A DNA stretch of 47,065 nt, taken from contig JAFSNR010000028.1 in assembly GCA_017443345.1 (NCBI GenBank), positions 1 to 47,065 on the forward strand. Reading direction: 5' to 3'. The notes under the pieces were generated by a model. The model was not told the origin of the DNA, did not search any database, and worked only from the letters and a program-made list of their open reading frames with translations. The first letter of the stretch is position 1, and each line of letters begins with the position of its first letter. Positions 17,236 to 26,517 of this stretch are shown here, piece by piece. The position numbers were made by a program, and so were the translations under genes. Origin of the DNA: Prevotella sp. GTDB taxonomy: Bacteria > Bacteroidota > Bacteroidia > Bacteroidales > Bacteroidaceae.

Positions 17236-18822
17236 TTATCTTGCTGATACGTACTTATGGAGTGTCTTTCGGACTGCTCCTGTGCCAGCATAGAGTTCTT
17301 TCACATAGCCCTCTATCTGTTCTCCGAGACCAGCCTCATAGAGGTCGAGTCCAAAGACATCAGCACGAGAATAAAGCTTCTTCAGCGGGCTCCAGTCCTG
17401 ATCAGCCTTTCCAATCTCGAGAGGAGCTACGATAGCCTGCAGTTCTGCGAGCATTGGGTCTGGAGAAGGCTCGAATGAAGTACCATCATCCTTGATGCCC
17501 TTCAGATAACGGGCATATCCAGCGAGAGTGAGAGGAATCAGCACGAGGTTCGTCTTGTCGAGACCACGAGCGAGATACTTCTTTATTGTCTCACCGAAAC
17601 GGATAGGCAGTTTCTGAGAGGTGTCCATCGCGATACGCTGAGGAGCATCGGGCATGAAAGGATTGGGCAGACGACGATTGATGACGGCACCAATAAACTC
17701 GTATGGATTCAGCACACCTGGATCTACGACTACGGGCATCGCTTCCATGTAACCTATCTTTTGGATGAATGCACGCAGGTCGTTATCAGCCATCTCTGCA
17801 GAGATCAGTGTATATCCCAGCATGCAGCCATAGATAGACATTGCCGTATGCAGAGGGTTCAGACAGGTGGTAACCTTCATGGTCTCAACCTTATCTACAG
17901 TCTCACGGGTAGTATAGAGAGCACCTCCGAGATCGAGTGGGGGACGACCATTGGTATAGTTGTCCTCGATAACGAGATACTGTACCTCCTCAGCATTCAC
18001 GAAAGGAGCAGTGAAGGTATGTTTCTCTGTCTCGATATAATCGTTATCCTCGAAACCATCAACAGCGAGCAGCTCCTTCACCTTCTCATGTGGACGAGGA
18101 GTGATCTTGTCGATCATAGACCAAGGGAAGGTAATCTTCTTCTCATCCTTCAGGTAAGCGAGGAAAGCCTCTGGCACGAGACCGTCCTTCACCCAGCGCT
18201 CAGCATAGGCGAAGACACCAGCCTTTACCTTGTCACCGTTATGCGAGCAGTTGTCCATACTCTGAACAGTCAGTGGCAGTTGTCCTGCATTGAAACGCTC
18301 GAATAGCAGCGCACAAACCTTACCCATTGCAAAGAGAGGACTCATGCCACGAGCGAGGTCTGCCTCATTATAGGTATAACCCTTCTCGGTGATGGTGAAA
18401 GAGATCATCTGCAGTGATGGGTTCTTGAAGATCTCTACAAGACGATTCCAGTCAGGGAACTGGGGATCAGCCTTAAGAGCTTCAGTAACAGATGCAATCA
18501 CCTTCTTCTCGATACTACCGTCAGAACAGAGGTTTACACACAGCGAGAGGTTGTTATAAGGAGCGTATGCCTTATCCACCACTTCGAAGTCGAATGTCTC
18601 TGCCACGATGACACCACGATCATATTTACCTGTGTTCAGCGCATCATTGAGGATGGCAGCTGGGAAGGCACGGAAGATGTTTCCTCCACCGAAATGTACC
18701 CATGTAGGTTCTTTGGCAGTCTTCTCGCGCAAGGTCTTGATGTCAAACTTCGGAAGCTCATAGCCTTTGGCTTCCCATTCTGCGGCATTGAAACTGCCGC
18801 TTAAAATATCATTCAGTTTCAT
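17236..18822 (-). CDS. uxuB: Mannitol dehydrogenase family protein, probable fructuronate reductase
   Basis: A 528-residue polyol-dehydrogenase-family enzyme, most likely reducing D-fructuronate to D-mannonate, the substrate of UxuA encoded just upstream. HFGGGNIFRAFPAAIL is the nucleotide-binding start and KVTTCLNPLHTAMSIYG (near 314) holds the catalytic Lys, Asn and His. I chose ATG 18822, one base after the uxuA stop; a TTG at 18831 would add three residues and overlap uxuA. The tight spacing points to co-translation with uxuA. Other polyol or uronate substrates cannot be excluded from sequence alone. Confidence 0.85.
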   Translation of the reverse strand: MKLNDILSGSFNAAEWEAKGYELPKFDIKTLREKTAKEPTWVHFGGGNIFRAFPAAILNDALNTGKYDRGVIVAETFDFEVVDKAYAPYNNLSLCVNLCSDGSIEKKVIASVTEALKADPQFPDWNRLVEIFKNPSLQMISFTITEKGYTYNEADLARGMSPLFAMGKVCALLFERFNAGQLPLTVQSMDNCSHNGDKVKAGVFAYAERWVKDGLVPEAFLAYLKDEKKITFPWSMIDKITPRPHEKVKELLAVDGFEDNDYIETEKHTFTAPFVNAEEVQYLVIEDNYTNGRPPLDLGGALYTTRETVDKVETMKVTTCLNPLHTAMSIYGCMLGYTLISAEMADNDLRAFIQKIGYMEAMPVVVDPGVLNPYEFIGAVINRRLPNPFMPDAPQRIAMDTSQKLPIRFGETIKKYLARGLDKTNLVLIPLTLAGYARYLKGIKDDGTSFEPSPDPMLAELQAIVAPLEIGKADQDWSPLKKLYSRADVFGLDLYEAGLGEQIEGYVKELYAGTGAVRKTLHKYVSAR

Positions 18823-18823
18823 A

Positions 18824-20077
18824 TTAATCAAAGAATCCGGGTTGTTTGTATTCTATTCCTAACTCACGATCGACAGTAGCGAGGATACCCTGTACCTGTC
18901 CGAGAGCGAACATACGTCCGAGGAGAGTGTAGCCAGCATTATGTCCATGACTTGACTCATCCATGATACCTCCAGGCTGGTCTGTGAAGGTCATACCATG
19001 ATCTACGCGCATTGGGAGATTGGGATTCTCCTTCTCGAAGATACGGCAGAGTTCAACGATGTCTGCACGTCCTCCCAGGTGTGATGCCTCTGTGAAGTCA
19101 CCATTGGGGAAGATATGGCAAGAGCGCAAGTGAACGAAGTGAGTGCGTGATGCAAACTTCTTCGCCATCTCCACAACATTATTATAAGCACCTGCAGAGA
19201 GACTTCCTGCGCAGAATGTCAGACCATTATGCTTGTTGGGCACTGCATCGAGGAACCACTGGATATCCTCTTCAGTACGTACGATACGTGGTAAGCCCAA
19301 TACCTCAATTGGTGGATCATCAGGATGTACACACATGTTCATACCGTATTCCTCACATGTAGGCATGATAGCCTCGAGGAAATACTTCATGTTGGCTCTC
19401 AGCTGAGCCTTGTCGATACCCTTATAGAGATCGAGGAACTCACGGAACTTCTGAACAGGAGCCTCGTCGTTCTCGCTGAAGTTACCTGATACGAATCCCT
19501 GAGTCTTGATAACGATGTTCTCCACCAGCTTGTGATCCTTTTCAGGAGTCATCGTCTTTGCCAGCTCGTCGCACTCTTCGATAACGCTGCGGCCTTCGCC
19601 CCAGCCCTCTGGGAATTGGAACTTTTCCCATTCCTCACGTGCGCCCTCGCGCTTAAGGATATAGATGTCGAAATATGCGAATTCGGCATAGTTGAAATAC
19701 AGATTCGTAGAACCGTTTGGATTAGTATGGAACAGGTCTGTACGCGCCCAGTCCAATACTGGCATGAAGTTATAGCAGATGCAGTGTATGCCCTCGGCAG
19801 AGAGGTTGCGCAGACTCTCCTTATAGACCTCAATCTGATGGTCTCTGTCAGGACCGCCATATTTAATTGTCTCAACTACAGGCAGACTCTCTACCACGCT
19901 CCAACGCATACCATAGCTCTCGATATACGTCTTCAGGTCGTGAATCTTCTCACGTGTCCATACTTCACCTAAGGGCACATCATGAAGGGCTGTTACGATA
20001 CCCTCTACTCCGATCTGCCTCAACATGGCAAGTGTGATCTTGTCTTTCTTGCCAAACCATCTCCAAGTTCTTTCCAT
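18824..20077 (-). CDS. uxuA: Mannonate dehydratase
   Basis: A 417-residue TIM-barrel enzyme dehydrating D-mannonate to 2-keto-3-deoxygluconate. It starts METWRW-like (MERTWRWFG) and shows VTALHDVPLGEVW, then the metal-site segments CVHPDDPP (His), LTFCAGS (Cys), HFVHLRSC (His; preceded here by SRT) and RVDHG (Asp). With UxuB and UxaB this covers part of the hexuronate route from pectin or glucuronoxylan; isomerase, kinase and aldolase genes are not in the window. Confidence 0.96.
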   Translation of the reverse strand: MERTWRWFGKKDKITLAMLRQIGVEGIVTALHDVPLGEVWTREKIHDLKTYIESYGMRWSVVESLPVVETIKYGGPDRDHQIEVYKESLRNLSAEGIHCICYNFMPVLDWARTDLFHTNPNGSTNLYFNYAEFAYFDIYILKREGAREEWEKFQFPEGWGEGRSVIEECDELAKTMTPEKDHKLVENIVIKTQGFVSGNFSENDEAPVQKFREFLDLYKGIDKAQLRANMKYFLEAIMPTCEEYGMNMCVHPDDPPIEVLGLPRIVRTEEDIQWFLDAVPNKHNGLTFCAGSLSAGAYNNVVEMAKKFASRTHFVHLRSCHIFPNGDFTEASHLGGRADIVELCRIFEKENPNLPMRVDHGMTFTDQPGGIMDESSHGHNAGYTLLGRMFALGQVQGILATVDRELGIEYKQPGFFD

Positions 20078-20109
20078 ATAGTTTGTCTTAAATTGTTAGA
20101 TTGATTTTG

Positions 20110-20133
20110 CAAAAGTAGTCATTTTAGGCGAAA
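20110..20133 (-). promoter_or_regulatory. Probable promoter of uxuA-uxuB (-7 element clear)
   Basis: On the minus strand TACTTTTG (20110-20117) matches TAnnTTTG, about 33 bases before the uxuA start. The upstream element is weak (a TTTC near 20129-20132). The same 85-base gap separates uxuA from the gene upstream. Confidence 0.55.
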
Positions 20134-20163
20134 TATGTTTGTTTTTTCCGCTCAAAAATTTGT

Positions 20164-21615
20164 CTATTTGTACTTTTTTAGCTTATTACCCATCATCAGC
20201 TGCCTGAAATCGATCGGTTTGCGACTTCCGGATAACGTATTTCTCGTCATTGTGGGGTTGCTCTCATTACCATAGCGGTCGGTTGTGGTTACGGCATAGT
20301 GCAGCGTTTTTCCCTTGTGGGGCACGGAGAGTGCCTGACCCTGCAGACGGGTGGCTATCAGGTTTCGTGAATCACGAGTGTCCACAGGATAGGTGTCCGA
20401 GGCATAGACATTATATAAAAGATAGTCGCCTGTCGTACTGCTCCTGCTCCCTGTCCAAGTGAGCAGATCGCTGTTCATGCTTCGGCTGATATTCAGTCTC
20501 CCGACGGCAGCAGGCTGTCGTCTTGATACCCAGGTCATCGGGGGGATGAGGGCTGGATACTGGTTAAAGTCTTGCGTGAAGGTGTATAGTCCTTTTGTAT
20601 TGTCTGTGAAGAACTTACTGCGGAAGAAAGTTACACCAAGACCCAATTCGCGAAGTACATTCATCTCACGGGTTACGACATCGAGACTCCAGTTCTTCTC
20701 TCGCGGATGGAGCATGTAGGCAGCCAGTCCTGGGGCGATGATGCGTCCATAGCTGTGCTGCTTCCAGTCCACTGCGAAGGGGTAGAAGTTGTTGCCCTGG
20801 AAGTACATCATCGGAAAGAGGGCGTCCATCAGTCCGTCGCGCAGCCATCCTTGGGCATCCTGACAAACGGCTGTATAGGCGTTCCATCCACCACTGCGGT
20901 AGCGACTCAGGTCATCGAACTTGCCGATGGGTGAGCAAGAGATCATCACCCAGGGCTTCACACTCTTCACCGCTTGGTGGATCTTACGAACGATGGCCGT
21001 GATATTCCTTCTGCCCTCACTACGGCTCACCTTCAGCTTCCAGGTCTCAGGATAGCGGATATAGTCGAGGTGGATGCCATCGATGTCATAACGGTGGGTC
21101 ACCTCTTCACACATTCGGGCAATATAGTCGCCCGTCTGGGGATTCTCAGGGTCCATATAGCCTTCCTCACCGACCTTCTTGATGAGCTTTGGCAGTTTCT
21201 GACGGATCTTCTTACAGCCGTCGGTATTCCATTTGCCCACGGGGATGGTTACCATCCATGCGTGACATTGCATACCGCGCTTGTGGCACTCGTCGATGCA
21301 GAACTGCAGCGGGTCGTAGCCTGGCGACTGCCCTCCGATGCCTGTCATACAAACGTCCCAAGGCTCGATGGCCGAGGGATAGATGGTCGATGCCCTCACT
21401 CGAGTCTGCAGCAGCACGGTATTGATATTGGCCTTCTGCAGTTGGTCGAGGATGCTGACCAGTTCCTGCTTCTGCTGATAGACGGAGCGCGAACGTGGCC
21501 AGTCGAGATTCTGGATGGTCGTGAGCCATACGGCTCTTACTTCGTGTTTCGGTGACTGGGCTGAGAGGTTCAAAGCCAGTCCTAATAAGAGGAAAATCCT
21601 TATAATTGTTTTCAA
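20164..21615 (-). CDS. Secreted glycosyl hydrolase-like protein (GHL10/DUF187, YddW-type)
   Basis: A 483-residue protein with a signal peptide (IFLLLGLALNLSAQ) followed by the family start EVRAVWLTTIQNLDWP. Further family segments are NTVLLQTRVRASTIYPS, PWDVCMTG, and DGIHLDYIRYPE, which carries likely catalytic-site acids of the TIM barrel. A C-terminal fibronectin-like region (about 390-470) ends the protein. Family members are linked to cell-wall or exopolysaccharide turnover, but no substrate can be named. The start appears to be TTG 21615, because the signal peptide begins there and no in-frame ATG precedes it. It has its own promoter and lies upstream of the uxu genes. Confidence 0.85.
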   Translation of the reverse strand: MKTIIRIFLLLGLALNLSAQSPKHEVRAVWLTTIQNLDWPRSRSVYQQKQELVSILDQLQKANINTVLLQTRVRASTIYPSAIEPWDVCMTGIGGQSPGYDPLQFCIDECHKRGMQCHAWMVTIPVGKWNTDGCKKIRQKLPKLIKKVGEEGYMDPENPQTGDYIARMCEEVTHRYDIDGIHLDYIRYPETWKLKVSRSEGRRNITAIVRKIHQAVKSVKPWVMISCSPIGKFDDLSRYRSGGWNAYTAVCQDAQGWLRDGLMDALFPMMYFQGNNFYPFAVDWKQHSYGRIIAPGLAAYMLHPREKNWSLDVVTREMNVLRELGLGVTFFRSKFFTDNTKGLYTFTQDFNQYPALIPPMTWVSRRQPAAVGRLNISRSMNSDLLTWTGSRSSTTGDYLLYNVYASDTYPVDTRDSRNLIATRLQGQALSVPHKGKTLHYAVTTTDRYGNESNPTMTRNTLSGSRKPIDFRQLMMGNKLKKYK

Positions 21616-21643
21616 AATGTTGCTATTTTAGAAAAATTTGCTG

Positions 21644-21674
21644 CAAAGTTAGCATATTTTTTTCATTTCTCAAA
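21644..21674 (-). promoter_or_regulatory. Promoter of the GHL10-type gene
   Basis: Minus strand: TTTG (21671-21674), 19 bases, TAACTTTG (21644-21651), then the TTG start 28 bases on. Confidence 0.75.
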
Positions 21675-21691
21675 TAAAAACACTACTTTTG
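21661..21691 (+). promoter_or_regulatory. Promoter of the cstA-like gene, overlapping the divergent promoter
   Basis: TACTTTTG at 21684-21691 fits the -7 consensus; a TTTC at 21661-21664 lies 19 bases upstream. The upstream part overlaps the -33 region of the opposite promoter. Confidence 0.65.
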
Positions 21692-21721
21692 CATCAAAAT
21701 TCATTCAAAAACATTTAGAAT

Positions 21722-23188
21722 ATGATTTCATTCTTGGTGAGCTTAGTAGCTCTTGTTTTGGGTTATCTGCTTTACGGACGCTTTGTAGAGCGTGTCTTTG
21801 GACCAGATGACCGTCCGACTCCTGCCTTGGCAAAGGCTGATGGACTCGACTATATTGTTCTTCCCAGTTGGAAGATTTTCATGATCCAGTTCCTGAACAT
21901 TGCAGGAACGGGACCCATCTTCGGTGCTATCATGGGTGCGAAGTTCGGTCCTGTGGCTTATCTTTGGATTGTCTTTGGCTGTATCTTTGCTGGAGCAGTT
22001 CATGATTATTTCTCAGGCATGCTCTCCATGCGTCACGATGGTGCAGGTCTGCCCGAGATGATTGGTCGATATCTGGGTAATACCACAAAGAGTGTGATGC
22101 TTGTCTTCACGGTTCTTCTGCTGATCATGGTTGGAACGGTGTTTGTCTATTCACCCGCTGAGATTCTCCATTCTATCGGTGGCGAGACGATGATGTGGGT
22201 GGCCATTATCTTCGTCTATTATGTTATCGCCACGATGCTGCCCATCGATAAGATTATCGGTAAGGTCTATCCGCTTTTCGCCTTCTCGCTGCTCTTCATG
22301 GCAGGTGCCCTGATGGTTTGGCTTTTCCTCCACTGGCCTACATTGCCCGAAGTTTGGACGGACTTCTATAATATGGGAGCCGCTACGGAACCTGGCAAAT
22401 GGACTGATAGTATCTTCCCCGCACTCTTTATCACAGTCGCCTGTGGTGCCATCTCAGGCTTCCACGGTACACAGAGTCCACTGATGGCCCGCTGCGTGAA
22501 AAGCGAGAAGATGGGTCGCCCCATTTTCTATGGTGCGATGATTACCGAAGGCGTGGTAGCCCTCATCTGGGCAACCGTTTCTTCATGGTTCTTCTACGGC
22601 AATCCTGCTCCTGGTTATGAACTCATTCAGAATGCGACGGCAGGCTTCCATACCTCAGCCCCCGCTGTGGTGAACCTCGTCTGCAACGAATGGTTGGGTG
22701 TTGCAGGTGCCATCCTCGCTATGTTGGGTGTGGTCGCTGCGCCTATTACTTCTGGTGATACCGCCTTCCGCTCAGGTCGTCTGATCGTAGCTGAGTGGCT
22801 GAAGCTCAACCAGCGTCCCATCATCAACCGTCTCTACATCTGTATCCCGATGTTTGCCTGCTCTATTGCGATGCTTATCTGGCAGGTAGAGAATCCCGAT
22901 GGCTTCAATACCATCTGGCAGTACTTCGGCTTCTCTAATCAGGCACTCAGCGTCTTCACGCTCTGGACGATTACCGTCTATCTCGTGCGCAACAAGAAGC
23001 CTTATTGGATCACGCTGATTCCCGCTCTCTTTATGACGACAGTCTGCTCTACTTTCTTCTTCGTCTCGAAGCAGACGCTCCATCTGCCCGAGAACGTGGG
23101 CTATCCCTTGGGAATCGTCTGCCTCGTGATTGCCATCGCGTGGTTCTGCATCTGGTATAGGAAAGAAACAAAAACATTAAAATCATAA
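21722..23188 (+). CDS. cstA: CstA-family carbon starvation / peptide transporter
   Basis: A 488-residue membrane protein with about a dozen hydrophobic helices. The conserved CstA core is clear: QFLNIAGTGPIFGAIMGAKFGP, FAGAVHDYFSGMLSMRHDGAG, HGTQSPLMARC and APITSGDTAFRSGR. E. coli CstA and BtsT are about 700 residues; this is the short form common in Bacteroidetes. E. coli relatives move peptides or pyruvate across the inner membrane, so uptake of small nitrogen or carbon sources is likely, but the substrate is not known. A small barrel gene follows after 14 bases, probably in the same transcript. Confidence 0.93.
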   Translation: MISFLVSLVALVLGYLLYGRFVERVFGPDDRPTPALAKADGLDYIVLPSWKIFMIQFLNIAGTGPIFGAIMGAKFGPVAYLWIVFGCIFAGAVHDYFSGMLSMRHDGAGLPEMIGRYLGNTTKSVMLVFTVLLLIMVGTVFVYSPAEILHSIGGETMMWVAIIFVYYVIATMLPIDKIIGKVYPLFAFSLLFMAGALMVWLFLHWPTLPEVWTDFYNMGAATEPGKWTDSIFPALFITVACGAISGFHGTQSPLMARCVKSEKMGRPIFYGAMITEGVVALIWATVSSWFFYGNPAPGYELIQNATAGFHTSAPAVVNLVCNEWLGVAGAILAMLGVVAAPITSGDTAFRSGRLIVAEWLKLNQRPIINRLYICIPMFACSIAMLIWQVENPDGFNTIWQYFGFSNQALSVFTLWTITVYLVRNKKPYWITLIPALFMTTVCSTFFFVSKQTLHLPENVGYPLGIVCLVIAIAWFCIWYRKETKTLKS

Positions 23189-23202
23189 AACCAATTACGA
23201 AT

Positions 23203-23718
23203 ATGAAAAAACTAATGATGACTTTCGCCGCTCTTTTCATGGCGGTCAGTGTGAATGCACAGAAGTACCTCAACGATTCTGGTACCCCGTTCGAACAGAA
23301 CAAGATGTATGTGGCAGCCTCTGTTTCAAGCGCCTCTCTTTCTTATTCCAAGTCTACCGATTTTAGTATCGGCATCGGTGGTAAGGTGGGTTACTTCTTC
23401 ATCGACAACCTGATGGGATTGGGCGAGGTCAGCTTCATGAGCCTGAAAAGCGGTGATCAGTCAAACGTTGAGTTGGGTGCCGGTGCCCGCTATTATTTCG
23501 ACCAGGTTGGCATCTTTGTAGGTGCCTTGGCCAAGTATGCTCACATGAAAGCCTACGACACTACTGTCAACGATTTCCAGCCCGAGATCCACGCAGGCTA
23601 TGCCTTCTTCCTCGGCCGTCATGTGACCATTGAGCCCGAGGCTTACTACAAGCACAGCTTCAAGGACAGCGACTACTCAGGATTCGGACTCCGTGTCGGT
23701 GTTGGTATCTATTTTTAG
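23203..23718 (+). CDS. Small outer-membrane beta-barrel protein
   Basis: A 171-residue protein with signal peptide MKKLMMTFAALFMAVSVNAQ and about eight alternating amphipathic strands (for example GGKVGYFFIDN, AGARYYFDQVGIFVGALAKY), ending GVGIYF with a terminal Phe. This fits an OmpX/OmpW-size barrel with porin-like or structural function. It lies between the transporter gene and nadC. Confidence 0.8.
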   Translation: MKKLMMTFAALFMAVSVNAQKYLNDSGTPFEQNKMYVAASVSSASLSYSKSTDFSIGIGGKVGYFFIDNLMGLGEVSFMSLKSGDQSNVELGAGARYYFDQVGIFVGALAKYAHMKAYDTTVNDFQPEIHAGYAFFLGRHVTIEPEAYYKHSFKDSDYSGFGLRVGVGIYF

Positions 23719-23759
23719 TTTATAGTTTAAAGTTTACAGTTTATAGTTTAAAGTTTAGA
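23718..23759. repeat. Six-unit heptad array before nadC
   Basis: GTTTATA, GTTTAAA, GTTTACA, GTTTATA, GTTTAAA, GTTTAGA run from the last base of the barrel-gene stop codon to four bases before the nadC ATG. Confidence 0.92.
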
Positions 23760-23763
23760 TGAT

Positions 23764-24612
23764 ATGCTAAGCGTTGACGAACTCGTTGACAGACTGATTG
23801 ATCTGTCGTTTGCCGAGGATATCGGCGATGGCGACCATACCACCCTCTGCTGTATTCCTGAGGATGCGATGGGACGTTCCCGTCTGCTCATCAAGGAGGA
23901 TGGCATCCTTGCTGGTGTGGAGATTGCCAAGGAGGTGTTCCGCCGTTTCGACCCTGAGATGAAGGTCGAAGTGCTCATGCAGGACGGTACCCACGTGAAG
24001 AAGGGCGATATCGCGATGATTGTCAGCGGACGCATCCGTTCGCTGTTGCAGACCGAGCGCCTCATGCTCAACATCATGCAGCGCATGAGTGGCATTGCCA
24101 CGATGACTGCCCGCTACGTGGAGCGTCTGAAGGGTACTCACACCCGTGTGCTCGACACCCGCAAGACCACCCCGGGCATGCGTATGCTCGAGAAGCAGGC
24201 CGTGAAGATCGGTGGTGGCTGTAACCACCGCATCGGACTCTTCGACATGATCCTCCTCAAGGATAACCACGTCGATTTCGCCGGAGGTATTGTCAATGCC
24301 ATCGACCGCTGTCATGCCTACCTGAAGGAGAAAGGGCTCGACCTGAAGATCGAGATCGAGGTACGCTCTTTCGACGAGCTCCAGCAGGTGCTCGATCATG
24401 GAGGTGTCGACCGTATCATGCTCGACAACTTCTCGGTACCCGATACGAAGAAGGCCGTTGATATCATCGCAGGTCGTTTCGAGACCGAGTCGAGTGGGGG
24501 AATCACCTTCGATACCATCCGCGACTATGCCGAACAGGGTGTCGACTTCATTTCCGTAGGAGCCCTGACGCACTCCGTCAAGGGTCTCGACATGTCGTTC
24601 AAGGCCTGCTAA
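23764..24612 (+). CDS. nadC: Nicotinate-nucleotide pyrophosphorylase (carboxylating)
   Basis: A 282-residue quinolinate phosphoribosyltransferase making NaMN in NAD synthesis. Family motifs: EDIGDGDHTT near the start, LNIMQRMSGIAT, TRVLDTRKTTPGMRMLEKQAV, GGGCNHRIGLFDMILLKDNH, and a terminal FISVGALTHS. nadA and nadB are not adjacent. It lies directly after a heptad array and 13 bases before the dipeptidase gene. Confidence 0.96.
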   Translation: MLSVDELVDRLIDLSFAEDIGDGDHTTLCCIPEDAMGRSRLLIKEDGILAGVEIAKEVFRRFDPEMKVEVLMQDGTHVKKGDIAMIVSGRIRSLLQTERLMLNIMQRMSGIATMTARYVERLKGTHTRVLDTRKTTPGMRMLEKQAVKIGGGCNHRIGLFDMILLKDNHVDFAGGIVNAIDRCHAYLKEKGLDLKIEIEVRSFDELQQVLDHGGVDRIMLDNFSVPDTKKAVDIIAGRFETESSGGITFDTIRDYAEQGVDFISVGALTHSVKGLDMSFKAC

Positions 24613-24625
24613 TATATAATAAGGT

Positions 24626-26353
24626 ATGAAAAGGAAACTGATATTATCCGTTATGCTCATTGCAGCGACAGCTGCAATGGCATGCACCAACTTCATCGTA
24701 GGCAAGAAAGCTTCTGCCGACGGTTCGGTGTTCGTGACCTATAATGCCGACTCCTATGGCGCCTTTATGCCACTTGCCCACTATCCTGCTGCCACCCATC
24801 AGCCGGGTGAGATGCGGAAAGTCTATGAATGGGACACCTACAAGTACCTCGGCGAGATTGCTGAGGCTCCACAGACCTATAACGTCATCGGCAACTCCAA
24901 CGAGTGGCAGGTGACCATCGGTGAGACCACGTTCGGAGGCCGTCATGAGATGGCCGACTCAACGGGTATCATCGACTACGGTTCACTCATCTATATCGCC
25001 CTCCAGCGCTCAAAGACCGCCCGTGAGGCCTTGCAGATCATGACCTCGCTCGTCGAGCAGTACGGCTACTGTTCCGAGGGTGAGACCTTCTCTGTGGCCG
25101 ATAAGGATGAGGCTTGGATGCTCGAGATGATGGGCTGTGGCCCTGATCGCACGAAGGAGGCAGGGCGCACTGTCTGGGTGGCTATACGCATCCCCGACGA
25201 GGCGATTGCCGCCCATGCCAATCAGAGTCGTATCACGAAGTTCCTCGACGGCCGTTACGTGAAGGTGAAGATGAAGGACCTGATGAACCCCAAGTTCAAT
25301 GCCCAGAACCCTAAATTCAAGGGTAAGAGCATCGTGCTCTGCTCCGACAATGTGGTGAGCTACGCCCGTACGATGGGCTGGTTCGAGGGCAAGGATGCCG
25401 ACTTCTCCTACAATGCCGCCTATGCAGCCCCCGACTTCTCAGGTCGCCGTTACTGCGAGGCTCGCGTGTGGAGTTTCTTCAACCGCTTTGCCGACGACTT
25501 CTCAGAGTATGTCCCCTATGCTGCCGGTCTTGAGAACGACGCCAAGGAGATGCCCCTCTGGATCATCCCCAACAAGCTTGTGACACTTCAGGATCTGCGC
25601 GATGCGATGCGCGACCACTACGAGGGCACTCCCTTCGCTCTCGATAGCGATATCGGTGGTGGCATCTTCCAGATGCCTTACCGTCCCTCACCGCTCTCCT
25701 TCAAGATCGACGGTGTGGAGTACTTCAACGAGCGCCCCATCTCTACCCAGCAGACTGCCTGGTCGTTTATCTCACAGATGCGCGCTCAGCTGCCTCGTGA
25801 GATAGGTGCCTGCTTCTGGTTTGGCAACGACGATGGCAATATGGTCGCCTATACGCCGATGTACTCCTGTATGACGCGCCGTCCGAAGTGCTTCTCGGGC
25901 GAGGGTGCCGATGATGTTACCTTCTCGATGGACAATGCCTTCTGGGTGTGCAACTGGGTGTCCAACATGGTCTATCCACGTTACTCGATTATGTTCCCCA
26001 CGCTGAAGGCCGTTCGCGACTCGCTCGACGCCTCCTATTCACAGCTGCAGCCCGAGATTGAGGCCAAAGCACTCGCTCTGCCCACCGCCGAGGAGCGCAT
26101 CAAGCTGCTCACCGACTACAGCTGTCAGAAGGGTAACGAGATGATCAGCCGTTGGCAGCAGCTCGCCTTCTTCCTCATCGTGAAGTTCAACGACATCGTC
26201 GTGAAGCCCACCGACGAGAACGGCACGTTCCTCCGCACGCCTAACGGCCTCGGAGCCCGCGTCCAGCGTCCAGGCTTCCCCGAGTCCTATGCCAAGGATC
26301 TCATCAAGCAAACCGGCAACAAATTCCTTGTTCCCCAAGAAGAGAAAAAGTAG
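24626..26353 (+). CDS. C69-family dipeptidase (PepD-like, secreted)
   Basis: A 575-residue Ntn-hydrolase of peptidase family C69. The leader MKRKLILSVMLIAATAAMA ends just before Cys20 in ACTNFIVGKKAS; removal of the leader would expose this Cys as the N-terminal nucleophile. ADGSVFVTYNADS and GNSNEWQVTIGETTFGG are further family segments. It probably cuts dipeptides in the periplasm; the CstA-type transporter upstream could import products, though this link is inference. Confidence 0.9.
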   Translation: MKRKLILSVMLIAATAAMACTNFIVGKKASADGSVFVTYNADSYGAFMPLAHYPAATHQPGEMRKVYEWDTYKYLGEIAEAPQTYNVIGNSNEWQVTIGETTFGGRHEMADSTGIIDYGSLIYIALQRSKTAREALQIMTSLVEQYGYCSEGETFSVADKDEAWMLEMMGCGPDRTKEAGRTVWVAIRIPDEAIAAHANQSRITKFLDGRYVKVKMKDLMNPKFNAQNPKFKGKSIVLCSDNVVSYARTMGWFEGKDADFSYNAAYAAPDFSGRRYCEARVWSFFNRFADDFSEYVPYAAGLENDAKEMPLWIIPNKLVTLQDLRDAMRDHYEGTPFALDSDIGGGIFQMPYRPSPLSFKIDGVEYFNERPISTQQTAWSFISQMRAQLPREIGACFWFGNDDGNMVAYTPMYSCMTRRPKCFSGEGADDVTFSMDNAFWVCNWVSNMVYPRYSIMFPTLKAVRDSLDASYSQLQPEIEAKALALPTAEERIKLLTDYSCQKGNEMISRWQQLAFFLIVKFNDIVVKPTDENGTFLRTPNGLGARVQRPGFPESYAKDLIKQTGNKFLVPQEEKK

Positions 26354-26373
26354 TTTGTAACGTGTAACATAAA
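26353..26373. repeat. GTAACGT/GTAACAT heptad element after the dipeptidase gene
   Basis: The stop codon is followed by TTTGTAACGTGTAACATAAA. The reverse complement of 28218-28246 has the same sequence with one extra GTAACAT unit, again directly after a stop codon and before a hairpin. Confidence 0.85.
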
Positions 26374-26399
26374 GGGGGCGGTTGATGACGACCGTCCCC
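26374..26399 (+). terminator. Probable terminator after the dipeptidase gene
   Basis: GGGGGCGGT (26374-26382) pairs with ACCGTCCCC (26391-26399) with one G-U pair and an 8-base loop. No strong T-run follows. Confidence 0.55.
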
Positions 26400-26436
26400 T
26401 CATCTGTTATAAATTATTAAAAGATGAGCGGATTTC

Positions 26437-26467
26437 TTGGTTCATAAGAAAATGTTTCATATCTTTG
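26437..26467 (+). promoter_or_regulatory. Promoter of the SPFH gene
   Basis: TTGG (26437-26440), 19 bases, TATCTTTG (26460-26467). Just downstream are two GATATC palindromes five bases apart (26469-26474 and 26480-26485), a possible site for a symmetric regulator such as the nearby ribbon-helix-helix protein. Confidence 0.65.
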
Positions 26468-26517
26468 CGATATCATTTTGATATCACATTAACTGTAACA
26501 ATTAAAATCTTATAACG

